This document shows, one piece after another, positions 16,966 through 25,207 of a stretch of DNA of 64,000 nucleotides. Source of the DNA: Paraburkholderia diazotrophica (GTDB lineage: Bacteria > Pseudomonadota > Gammaproteobacteria > Burkholderiales > Burkholderiaceae); the NCBI RefSeq assembly GCF_900108945.1, contig NZ_FNYE01000030.1:34282-98281 (forward strand). The letters are read 5' to 3'. A program made the position numbers and the translations under genes. Each line of letters opens with the position of its first letter. Positions within the stretch are counted from its first letter, which is position 1. Under the pieces are notes generated by a model. That model made no database searches and was not told the origin of the DNA. It saw only the letters and a program-made list of their open reading frames with translations.

Positions 16966-19356
16966 CTATTCGGAAAGTGCATTCGCCTGAATCGAATTCA
17001 CCGTTTTGGCGGCATCGTGCATCGACGTGCCGACGCTATCGACAGCGCAGTTTTCCGGCAGATAGACGATAGTCTGGAACTGGCGGAAGTCCGCACCCGT
17101 GCGCTCGTCGGTGAAGCGCAATTCGATGCGGCCGCCTTCGCGCCGGATGAAATCGCGCACCGCATCCATGCCGACGCCACGACCTGAGACTTCCGTCACG
17201 TTTTGCGCCGTCGAGAAGCCGGGCCGGAAAATGAACTCCGCCACGGCTTCGTCGCTCAACTGCGTATCGGGCTGGAGCCAGCCTCGCTCGGCGGCAATGC
17301 CGCGAATGCGCGACATTGCGAGGCCGCGTCCATCGTCGCTCAACGTGATCTGTAACGCCCCTTCCGCGACGCCCACTTCGATGTCGATCACGCCGCCCTC
17401 GGGCTTGCCGAGCGCCACGCGCTGCGCCTCCGTTTCGATGCCGTGGTCGACGGAATTGCGCAGCAGGTGCATGAAGATATTCTTGAGCGCGCTGCCTGCC
17501 TGCGAACGTACGCGATAACCGTTATCGTCGATGCGCACGGTCGGCGCGGACTTGCCGAGTTCCGTCGCAAGCGAAGGCAGCGATTCCAGCACGCCCGCGA
17601 GTGCATCTTCGAGCTTCTCCGTGCCCAGCAGACGCAAGGTTCTGCGCACCGCGTCGCGCGCCGTCAGCAGATCGCGCACATCAGCGGGATTCGCCGCATC
17701 GAGCAGACGAAGGCTTTCCTGAATGTGTTCGCTGTCGACCATCAGATAGCGCTCGACGCTGCTGCGGCGACCCGCATTGCGGCGGCCGAGGCTCACCTCA
17801 TTGATCGTCGCGTAGTGCTGCAGCGCCTCTTTCACGCGCGCGAGTTCGACGATCAGTTGCTCCTGGTCCCACTCGTGCGCGGTTTCGGGACGGCGCAGCG
17901 CGTCGTAACGCTGCTCCGTCTCGTGCACGATGCTCGTCAGATGCTGAAGGCTATAGGTCCGCGCATTGCCCTTGATCGTGTGCATGTTTCGGAACAGCTC
18001 CGCGACGGCCGGGCCGTCCGCCTGCGCGTGCTGGCGAATGATGCGTTCGTTCTCGTTGATGAAGCCCGTTGCGCTTTCGACGAAATGATGGAACTTCTCT
18101 TCGCTCACCGCGAGAATCTCGCCGATCATTTCAAGGCGACGCTTCTGCTCGCCCGCTTCGGCGGCAAGCTGGCGCAACTCCGTCACATCGCGCACACACA
18201 GCATCAGGCGCATCACGGTGTCGCTTTCGTCGGTGATCGCGGACCAGCTCAAATCGAGCGTCTTTACGCGGCCATCGGGCATCTTGCGCGTCAGTTCGTT
18301 GACGAGCAGATGCTGGTTGAACTCGAAGTTGATGCTGTCTTCGCCGATGCACGCCTCGACGGCCGCTTCGACTTGCGACACCGTATCGGCGCCGAGTTCG
18401 CTGTCGCCGAACACGAGGTCCATCAACGGACGGCCCGCAATATCCTTCGTTTCGAAGATTGCTTCGAGATACGCCGAGTACTCGGCGTGAATCACGGCGC
18501 CTTCTACGACAGTCAGAATGCCCTGCTGCATGTTCTGCAACATCGCCTGAATGTCGGCCGTCTTCTGCTTCAGTTGCGCGGAGCTTTGCTGGATCTTTTC
18601 GATCATGCCGTTGAACGCGACGATCGAATGGCCGATCTCGTCCATGCGGCCCACGGGTACGCGTCGCGTGAAATCCTGGCTCGATGCGATCTCGCTCATC
18701 ATCGACTGCATGCGCGAAAGCGGCCGCGTGATCTGACGGTACAGCAGCAGGCCGATTATCACGAGCACGAGGATGGCTGCGCCCGCTGCGCCCGCGATGG
18801 CCGTCGTCGTCGTGGCGAGGCCTTCATTCAGCGTGTCGATCGCGTCATCCTTCTGGCGGTTTTTCTCGATGCGCAGCGTTTCGACGATGCCTTCCAGTTC
18901 GTCGCGATACTGCGCGACATTGGCGAACAGATACGCCTGCGCGAGATCGTTCTTCCCGTCCGCCTTCATTCTGGCGGTGTCGTTGATCGCCGCGAAGTAG
19001 TTCGCGAGGCTGTCGCGCGCCTGCGTGACAAGCCCTTCCTGCGCGTGGCTCGCTGCGGCTTTCGCCTGCACGTCGAGTGCTTCGCGCAACGACTTCTCTT
19101 TGGTGGCCAGTTCCTTTTGCGCCTGCTCGACCATATTTGCATCGGGCGCGTAGACGAGCGTCATCGTCGCGAGCTGGACGTCCTTGACCTGCGAAACGAG
19201 GTCGGCGGAAGCGAGCGCGCTCGGCACGACGCCCTGCGTCACTTGCCGGACGTCTGCAGCGCTGCCGCGTGTCTGATAGACGGCGTATCCGCCGATTGCC
19301 GACAAGGCAACCAGCATCGACACCACGAGTAGAGTGATGCGGTGACGGATGGTCAT
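16966..19356 (-). CDS. membrane receptor fused to a CheA-type histidine kinase (4HB-HAMP-PAS-Hpt-HATPase)
   Basis: Protein of 796 residues. TM1 about 8-28; periplasmic four-helix-bundle-like sensor about 30-185; TM2 about 186-207; HAMP about 208-262; PAS-like domain about 265-395; Hpt domain about 415-520 with phospho-His459 in NMHTIKGNART; dimer/linker; CheA-type ATPase about 600-770. The ATPase N box is HLLRNSVDHGIE (630-641), the G1 box DDGRG (674-678) and the G2 box SGRGVGMDAV (724-733). The CheW-like P5 domain of ordinary CheA is absent, and no cheW, cheR or cheB is nearby. This is a sensor and CheA kinase in one chain. First gene of the operon. Confidence 0.88.
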   Translation of the reverse strand: MTIRHRITLLVVSMLVALSAIGGYAVYQTRGSAADVRQVTQGVVPSALASADLVSQVKDVQLATMTLVYAPDANMVEQAQKELATKEKSLREALDVQAKAAASHAQEGLVTQARDSLANYFAAINDTARMKADGKNDLAQAYLFANVAQYRDELEGIVETLRIEKNRQKDDAIDTLNEGLATTTTAIAGAAGAAILVLVIIGLLLYRQITRPLSRMQSMMSEIASSQDFTRRVPVGRMDEIGHSIVAFNGMIEKIQQSSAQLKQKTADIQAMLQNMQQGILTVVEGAVIHAEYSAYLEAIFETKDIAGRPLMDLVFGDSELGADTVSQVEAAVEACIGEDSINFEFNQHLLVNELTRKMPDGRVKTLDLSWSAITDESDTVMRLMLCVRDVTELRQLAAEAGEQKRRLEMIGEILAVSEEKFHHFVESATGFINENERIIRQHAQADGPAVAELFRNMHTIKGNARTYSLQHLTSIVHETEQRYDALRRPETAHEWDQEQLIVELARVKEALQHYATINEVSLGRRNAGRRSSVERYLMVDSEHIQESLRLLDAANPADVRDLLTARDAVRRTLRLLGTEKLEDALAGVLESLPSLATELGKSAPTVRIDDNGYRVRSQAGSALKNIFMHLLRNSVDHGIETEAQRVALGKPEGGVIDIEVGVAEGALQITLSDDGRGLAMSRIRGIAAERGWLQPDTQLSDEAVAEFIFRPGFSTAQNVTEVSGRGVGMDAVRDFIRREGGRIELRFTDERTGADFRQFQTIVYLPENCAVDSVGTSMHDAAKTVNSIQANALSE

Positions 19357-19595
19357 TTGCGGTATTCCCCGAGGTCTTGCACTGCGCTGCGCAGCGCTGC
19401 CCGTTCTGATTTATCCATTTGACGGGCGACGCGATTATCGTCGGTGGCTCATGACGAAGCTGTGACCAGACGAATTGTTTCGCGGGCTAAAAAACGCAAT
19501 ACAACATGTGCGCGAATCGATCTAAAGTTCTCGCATTCGTCGCCGTTAACACGAACGCTATTTCGCTGGCGCAAACGTTTTGCGTACCATCTGGC

Positions 19596-20498
19596 TCAAC
19601 CCGTCACGAATGGCTGTGAAGCGCGCTCGTTACCGCTCGCATTGAGCCGCTCGTATTCGGCAATCAGTTGCGCGCCGAACAGCATCAACGTCGCGAGCGC
19701 TTCGAAGCTGAACAGCACGACGATAGCCGTCGTCAGCGAGCCATAGACGACGCTCACTTGCGATAGCGTCGCGAAGTACCACACCAGCACACGCCGCGTG
19801 ATCTCCCACAGCACGGCAGCCGCCACCGCGCCGACGAACGCATGCCACGGCGTCGTGCGTCCAGCGGGTATCACCAGATAGATGGCCGCGAGCACGAAGA
19901 TCTCGCCGGCAAGACCGAGCAGATAAAGCACGACACGCGTCGCGCCCGTCAGCGATATCGTGTGGTCGAGCAATACGACGCTGTCGCTCGCAACGGCGCG
20001 AAGTCCACTCGACACGAACGTCACGAGCAGCACGCCGACGCCGAGCGACAGGCTGAACAGATACGGCAGGATCGCCGACAGCAGAAAGTGCCTGCGCCGT
20101 ATCGCGACGCGATGCACGAAGATGATCGACAGCGCATTTTCGAGCACCGTGAATGCGAGCGAGCTGAAGAAGATCATCGTGACGACGAGGAACCAGCCGA
20201 TCACCGCCCGATGCGCAAGGAAATTGGCGAGCTCCTGCACGATCGCTTTCGATTGCCCCGGCACCAGCCATTCGAGCAGATGCGCGAGCGTATCGAGCAG
20301 CAGCTGCTGGCCGACGAAATGACTGAACGCGATCGCGACGAGTATCAGCAACGGCACGATGGACAGCAGCGCATAGTAGGCAATCGCGCCCGCGAGCAGC
20401 AGTCCCTGGTTCTTGCGGAATGCCTTGAACACCTGCAACGCGAACTGCGCGGGATGCTTCGCGACGTAATGCAGCGCGCGATTGCGCATCGTCTTCAC
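19596..20498 (-). CDS. YihY/BrkB family inner-membrane protein
   Basis: Polytopic membrane protein of about 300 residues in the YihY/virulence factor BrkB family. Family phrases: LLAGAIAYYALLSIVPLLIL near the N-terminus, FFSSLAFTVLENALSIIF, and the end GSLTTAIVVLFSFEALATLM followed by FGAQLIAEYERL. About six membrane helices are seen. The family's transport role is disputed; it is not an RNase despite an old name. A GTG at 20498 has GGAGG five bases upstream and is preferred; the next ATG is at 20489. The frame extends to 20606. Confidence 0.85.
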   Translation of the reverse strand: MKTMRNRALHYVAKHPAQFALQVFKAFRKNQGLLLAGAIAYYALLSIVPLLILVAIAFSHFVGQQLLLDTLAHLLEWLVPGQSKAIVQELANFLAHRAVIGWFLVVTMIFFSSLAFTVLENALSIIFVHRVAIRRRHFLLSAILPYLFSLSLGVGVLLVTFVSSGLRAVASDSVVLLDHTISLTGATRVVLYLLGLAGEIFVLAAIYLVIPAGRTTPWHAFVGAVAAAVLWEITRRVLVWYFATLSQVSVVYGSLTTAIVVLFSFEALATLMLFGAQLIAEYERLNASGNERASQPFVTG

Positions 20499-20940
20499 GT
20501 TCGCCTCCGCCTGTCGCGCGCGTGTCAGCGCCCTCGCCCGAACGGCAGCAAACAATGGTCCCGGCAATGATAAAAGGCATCGATTTTCCGAGCATTTGCT
20601 CACCAAAAGAACAAATGAACCTAACTCGCGGAGCGCGAGACTCCTGATTTACCCCTATCTGCCAAGCACGTCGCCGCCCTGCTTTACGGCCCGCAAGAGC
20701 TTGTCCAGCAAGGCTTTGAGCATCGCCGCCCGCCTCGTTCGCGTCGCGCCGCATCAAAACTCGCTTCTTGATTTTTGCGAAGGTGGCTGCTGTACTAACT
20801 AAAACAACTTGATTTAGTAAGGCCCGCGTCACCGTCGATCCATTGCACGGCGGCGGGCGACAAAAGGTGCGATCAGTGCCGCGAAAGCCGTCGAACCAAT
20901 CGCTGTTCACAACGTCGTCAAACATCCGGAGGAGCGTCCC
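20499..20940. promoter_or_regulatory. divergent promoter region of brkB-like gene and frc operon
   Basis: 442 bases without a gene. It holds the promoters of both flanking genes and the inverted repeat at 20793-20819. The frcB ribosome-binding site (GGAGGAG) is at its right end. Confidence 0.5.
20793..20819. promoter_or_regulatory. candidate operator of the frc operon
   Basis: Inverted repeat TACTAACT-N11-ATTTAGTA (7 of 8 positions paired), about 120 bases before the frcB start. The best candidate regulator is the ROK repressor encoded at the end of the operon. Inference from symmetry and position only. Confidence 0.4.
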
Positions 20941-21969
20941 ATGAACCCGAATTCCCGCAGGCCGTTGCACCGCGCGTCCCACATGCAGCCCGTCGTCAAG
21001 GGCATTGCCGCAGCGTGCGTCGTGGCGTCGGCGCTGTGGTGCGCGAGCGCGAGTCTCGCGGCCGATCAGACCGTCGTCGGCCTGATCACGAAGACCGATA
21101 CCAATCCGTTCTTCGTCAAGATGAAGCAAGGCGCGGAAGCCACCGCGCAGAAAGACGGCGCGAAGCTGATTACGGCGGCCGGCAAGTTCGACGGCGACAA
21201 TGCCGCGCAGGTCACGGCCATCGAGAACATGCTGACCGCGGGCGCGAAAGCGATCCTCATCACGCCGAGCGACACGAAGGCGATCGTGCCGAGCATCAAG
21301 AAGGCGCGCGCAGCGGGCGCGCTCGTGATCGCGCTCGATACGCCGACCGATCCGCAGGACGCCACCGACGCCCTCTTCGCCACCGACAACTTCAAGGCAG
21401 GCGTGCTGATCGGCGAATACGCGAAGGCCGCGCTCGCCGGCAAGCCCGCGAAGATCGCGACGCTCGATCTCGCGCCCGGCGTCTCCGTCGGCGTGCTGCG
21501 ACATAACGGCTTTCTGAAGGGCTTCGGCATCAAGGAAGGCGATCCGTCGATCGTCTGCAGCCAGGACACGCGTGGCGATCAGGCGAAAGGCCAGACAGCG
21601 ATGGAAAACTGCCTGCAGAAGGCACCCGACATCAACGTCGTCTACACGATCAACGAACCGGCCGCAGCGGGCGCGTATCGCGCGCTGAAGAATGCGGGCA
21701 AGGAAAAGAGCGTGATGATCGTGTCGATCGACGGCGGCTGCGAAGGCGTGCGCAACGTGAAGGCAGGCGAGCTTGCCGCGACGTCGCAGCAGTATCCGCT
21801 GAAGATGGCCTCGCTCGGCGTCGAAGCAGGCGTCGAGTACGCGAAGTCTGGCAAGAAAGCGTCTGGCTATCACGACACGGGCGTGACGCTCATCACCGAC
21901 AAGGCGCAAAACGGCGTGGACAGCAAGGACACGAAGTTCGGCCTCGACAACTGTTGGGGCAACAAGTAA
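20941..21969 (+). CDS. frcB: sugar ABC transporter periplasmic binding protein (fructose type)
   Basis: Protein of 342 residues. A Sec signal peptide (hydrophobic core GIAAACVVASALWCASASLA) precedes a periplasmic-binding-protein-fold mature part. The segments TVVGLITKTDTNPFFVKMKQ, ALVIALDTPTDP and VMIVSIDGGCEG fit the ribose/fructose cluster. Together with the downstream permease and single-domain ATPase it most resembles FrcB. The strong GGAGGAG ribosome-binding site supports the start at 20941. First gene of frcBCA-ROK. Exact sugar not determinable; fructose, ribose or mannose are the likely choices. Confidence 0.85.
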   Translation: MNPNSRRPLHRASHMQPVVKGIAAACVVASALWCASASLAADQTVVGLITKTDTNPFFVKMKQGAEATAQKDGAKLITAAGKFDGDNAAQVTAIENMLTAGAKAILITPSDTKAIVPSIKKARAAGALVIALDTPTDPQDATDALFATDNFKAGVLIGEYAKAALAGKPAKIATLDLAPGVSVGVLRHNGFLKGFGIKEGDPSIVCSQDTRGDQAKGQTAMENCLQKAPDINVVYTINEPAAAGAYRALKNAGKEKSVMIVSIDGGCEGVRNVKAGELAATSQQYPLKMASLGVEAGVEYAKSGKKASGYHDTGVTLITDKAQNGVDSKDTKFGLDNCWGNK

Positions 21970-22004
21970 CGGCGCAACTTGAATAGTAGTCACCGGGCAG
22001 CAAC

Positions 22005-22085
22005 GGAGATGCGCAAGGTGCGCATCTCCGCGAGTTCTCCAGCGTGAGCGCGGCGGGTTCCATTGCGCTGCATGAAACCCGCCGC
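22005..22085 (+). other. two strong stem-loops between frcB and frcC
   Basis: First: GGAGATGCGC-AAGGT-GCGCATCTCC (22005-22029), perfect 10-base stem. Second: GCGGCGGGTT-N16-AACCCGCCGC (22050-22085), perfect 10-base stem. Neither has a T-run. Such hairpins after a binding-protein gene usually protect the upstream mRNA and lower expression of the membrane and ATPase genes. Confidence 0.7.
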
Positions 22086-22119
22086 ACGCAGATCACGCAT
22101 CGTTTCGAGGAAACACATC

Positions 22120-23109
22120 ATGTCGACTCCCACCGTCCCCGCTCAAAGCCACCGCCGGTTCGCGGATCATATGCCGACGCTCGCCGAGGCCGGTCCGTTG
22201 ATCGCACTCGTGCTCGCGTGCATCTTCTTCATCTCGCAGAGCAGCCGCTTCCTGTCGTTCCAGAACCTGTCGCTGATCCTGCAGCAGACGATGGTCGTCG
22301 CCGTCATTGCGATCGGACAGACATTAATCGTGCTGACAGGCGGCATCGATCTGTCGTGCGGGATGGTGATGGCTTTCGGCTCGATCGTGATGACCAAGTT
22401 CGCCGTCGTGATGGGCGTGCCGCCCGCGATCGCGATCCTGTGCGGCGTCGGCGCGAGCACGCTGTTCGGATTGCTCAACGGCGTGCTGATTACGCGCATC
22501 AAGCTGCCCGCGTTCATCGTCACGCTGGGCACGCTGAATATCGCCTTCGCAGCCACGCAGATCTATTCGAACGCCGAGAGCGTGTCGAATCTGCCCGACG
22601 CGATCATGTTCTTCGGCAGCACGTTCAGCGTCGGTCCCGCGACGGTCACGTACGGCACCGTCCTCGCGCTGCTGATGTATCTCGCGACGTGGTTCGTGCT
22701 GCGCGACACCGTGCCCGGCCGCCATCTCTACGCGCTCGGCAACAACCCGGAAGCGGCGCGCCTGATGGGCCTTTCCGCGCAGCGCATCCTGATCACGGTC
22801 TACACGCTGTCGGGCGCGATCTACGGCATTGCCGCGCTGCTCTCCGTCGCACGCACGGGCGTCGGCGATCCGCAAGCGGGCCAGACGGAGAACCTCGACA
22901 GCATCACGGCCGTCGTGCTGGGCGGCACGAGCCTCTTCGGCGGACGCGGCTCGATTGCGGGCACGCTGCTGGGCGCGCTGATCGTCGGCGTGTTCCGCAA
23001 TGGCTTGACGCTGATGGGCGTGTCGTCGGTGTACCAGGTGCTGATCACCGGCATTCTCGTGATTCTCGCCGTCGCCGCCGACAAGCTGTCGCGCCGTGGC
23101 GCACGTTGA
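22120..23109 (+). CDS. frcC: sugar ABC transporter permease (fructose type)
   Basis: Inner-membrane permease of 329 residues of the RbsC/FrcC family, with about 8-10 hydrophobic helices. Family phrases: VIAIGQTLIVLTGGIDLSCG, FIVTLGTLNIAFA, and the coupling region LGGTSLFGGRGSIAGTLLGA. The ATG at 22120 follows CGAGGAAAC; the frame runs upstream to 22063 but without a ribosome-binding site. Ends 22 bases before frcA. Confidence 0.88.
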   Translation: MSTPTVPAQSHRRFADHMPTLAEAGPLIALVLACIFFISQSSRFLSFQNLSLILQQTMVVAVIAIGQTLIVLTGGIDLSCGMVMAFGSIVMTKFAVVMGVPPAIAILCGVGASTLFGLLNGVLITRIKLPAFIVTLGTLNIAFAATQIYSNAESVSNLPDAIMFFGSTFSVGPATVTYGTVLALLMYLATWFVLRDTVPGRHLYALGNNPEAARLMGLSAQRILITVYTLSGAIYGIAALLSVARTGVGDPQAGQTENLDSITAVVLGGTSLFGGRGSIAGTLLGALIVGVFRNGLTLMGVSSVYQVLITGILVILAVAADKLSRRGAR

Positions 23110-23131
23110 TCGTTATCTGAAGGAGACTGTC

Positions 23132-23953
23132 ATGTCGGCAACCCCCTCATCCGCCAACACCACCACCCGCGCCGCCAACGGCAAGACCCCCGTTTTGCAG
23201 GCGCGCGGCCTGATCAAGCGCTACGGTCACGTTACCGCGCTCGACGGCTGCGACTTCGAAGTGATGCCCGGCGAAATCATGGCCGTGATCGGCGATAACG
23301 GCGCAGGCAAGTCGTCGCTGATCAAGGCGCTCTCGGGCGCACTCGTGCCCGACGAAGGCGAACTGCTGCTCGACGGCAATCCCGTCAATTTCCGCAGCCC
23401 GATCGACGCGCGCCAGCAAGGCATCGAAACGGTCTACCAGGATCTCGCCGTCGCGCCGGCGATGAGCATCGCCGAGAACCTGTTTCTCGCGCGCGAACTG
23501 GTGAAACCGGGCTGGCGCGGCAAGCTCTTCAAGATGATCGACAAGCGGCGCATGCTCGACGAAGCGACCAACGCGATGAAGGATCTGCAGATCGGCATCC
23601 GTTCGATGCGCCAGGCCGTCGAGACGCTCTCGGGCGGTCAGCGCCAGGGCGTCGCGGTGGCGCGCAGCGCGGCGTTCGCGCGCCACGTCGTGATTCTCGA
23701 CGAGCCGACGGCCGCGCTCGGCGTGAAGGAAGGCAACATGGTGCTCGAGCTGATTCGTCGTGTGCGCGAGCGGGGCCTGCCCGTGATCCTGATCAGTCAC
23801 AACATGCCGCATGTGTTCGAGATCGCGGATCGCATCCATATCCAGCGGCTCGGACGGCGCGCCGCGCTCGTCAACAAGAACGACATCCACATGTCGGATG
23901 CCGTCGCGATCATGACGGGCGCGAAGCAGGCCGACGTGCGCGCGATCGCATGA
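23132..23953 (+). CDS. frcA: sugar ABC transporter ATP-binding protein (single domain)
   Basis: ATPase of 273 residues. Walker A IGDNGAGKSSLIKALSG, ABC signature ETLSGGQRQGVAVARS, Walker B HVVILDEPTAALG and switch HNMPHVFEIADR are all intact. It has one nucleotide-binding domain, unlike the duplicated RbsA (about 500 residues), which is the FrcA architecture; a homodimer is expected. The start at 23132 follows AGGAGACTGTC. Ends 3 bases before the ROK gene. Confidence 0.9.
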   Translation: MSATPSSANTTTRAANGKTPVLQARGLIKRYGHVTALDGCDFEVMPGEIMAVIGDNGAGKSSLIKALSGALVPDEGELLLDGNPVNFRSPIDARQQGIETVYQDLAVAPAMSIAENLFLARELVKPGWRGKLFKMIDKRRMLDEATNAMKDLQIGIRSMRQAVETLSGGQRQGVAVARSAAFARHVVILDEPTAALGVKEGNMVLELIRRVRERGLPVILISHNMPHVFEIADRIHIQRLGRRAALVNKNDIHMSDAVAIMTGAKQADVRAIA

Positions 23954-23956
23954 CGA

Positions 23957-25207
23957 ATGAGCACGAGTAACCAGATACCGTCGATGGATACGGGCACCCG
24001 TTCACCGCTGAAGCGCACGGTCGGATCGAACCAGGTCGGCATGCGGCAGTTCAACGAGCGGATCGTGTTGCAGGCGATCCGCTTGCATGGGCCGCTGCCG
24101 AAAGCCGACGTGGGCCGGCTCACGCGTCTGTCGATGCAGACCGTGTCGATGATCGTCGAGCGTCTGATCGACGACGGCCTGCTCGAAAAACAGGCGCGCG
24201 TGCGAGGGCGCATCGGGCAGCCGTCGGTGCCCATCGCGTTGCGCGCGGAAGGCGCGTACACGATCGGTGTGAAGGTCGGGCGGCGCAGCCTCGACGTGCT
24301 CGCGATGGATTTTCTCGGACGCGTGTGCTGCCGCGAAGTACAGGAGTACGCGTATCCCGATCCGCGCACGCTCTTCCCCGCGCTCGAGAGCAAGCTCGCG
24401 CGCGTGAACGACGTGCTCGGTGCGCGGCGCGAGAAAGTGGTCGGCATGGGCGTCGCGGCGCCGCTGTGGCTCGGCGGCTGGCGCGACTTTCTCGGCGCGC
24501 CACACGAGGCGCTCGACGCATGGAACGAGATCGACATCCGTGCGCGCATCGCATCGATGACAGGCCTGCCCGTCGAATTCGCGAAAGACACGACGGCCGC
24601 CTGCGCCGCCGAACTCGTGATGGGCCAAGGCCGTGGCATCCACAACTTTCTGTATCTGTTCGTCGGCACGTTCATCGGCGGCGGGCTCGTGATCGACGGA
24701 CGTCTGCACGGCGGTCCGCACGACAACGCGGGCGCTGTCGGGTCGATTCCGATCATGGGTGGCAGCGCGCGTCAGCCGGCGCGGCAACTTCTGCATGCGG
24801 CATCGGGCTTCGTGCTCGAAAAGCTGTTCGTCGATGCGGGCGCGCCCGCGACGGCCGCGCACGATCATCGCGCGTTGTCGGCGGACCTGTGGCGCCTCAC
24901 CGAGCAGTGGCTCGACACCGCGTGCCCCGCGATCGCCGGCGCGTTGACGAATGCGGCGGCGCTGCTCGATCTCGAAGCGGTCGTGATCGACGGCGAAGTG
25001 GACCGGCAACTGGTGCGCGAAATCATCCGGCGCACGGAACGCGTGCTCGACCGGTTCGAATGGGAAGGCATCGTGCGTCCGCAGTTGCTCGAGGGCACGA
25101 TCGGCTCGGACGCGCGCGCGATGGGCGGCGCGATCCTGCCGCTCTACGCGCACTTCGCGCCGATGCACGAACTCTTTTTGAAGCCGGCCACCGACGTCGG
25201 CTATTGA
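23957..25207 (+). CDS. ROK-family transcriptional repressor
   Basis: Protein of 416 residues. The N-terminal winged helix (about 30-95) is NERIVLQAIRLHGPLPKADV followed by GRLTRLSMQTVSMIVERLID, and the rest is a ROK actin-like domain. The phosphate loop DxGGT of ROK kinases is replaced (YTIGVKVGRRSLDV), the catalytic ENDAN is KDTTA, and no CxCGxxGC zinc motif is present. It should therefore sense a sugar without phosphorylating it. Gene order makes it the regulator of frcBCA, similar to FrcR. Its 3' end overlaps the convergent penicillin-binding-protein gene by 7 bases. Confidence 0.85.
   Translation: MSTSNQIPSMDTGTRSPLKRTVGSNQVGMRQFNERIVLQAIRLHGPLPKADVGRLTRLSMQTVSMIVERLIDDGLLEKQARVRGRIGQPSVPIALRAEGAYTIGVKVGRRSLDVLAMDFLGRVCCREVQEYAYPDPRTLFPALESKLARVNDVLGARREKVVGMGVAAPLWLGGWRDFLGAPHEALDAWNEIDIRARIASMTGLPVEFAKDTTAACAAELVMGQGRGIHNFLYLFVGTFIGGGLVIDGRLHGGPHDNAGAVGSIPIMGGSARQPARQLLHAASGFVLEKLFVDAGAPATAAHDHRALSADLWRLTEQWLDTACPAIAGALTNAAALLDLEAVVIDGEVDRQLVREIIRRTERVLDRFEWEGIVRPQLLEGTIGSDARAMGGAILPLYAHFAPMHELFLKPATDVGY

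Noticed and set aside
17443..19332. Plus-strand open frame of 629 codons
   Set aside because: Antisense to the CheA-like kinase gene; no recognisable domain.
19630..21993. Minus-strand open frame of 787 codons
   Set aside because: Runs antisense through frcB and out of frame through the BrkB gene; composition is typical of a GC shadow.
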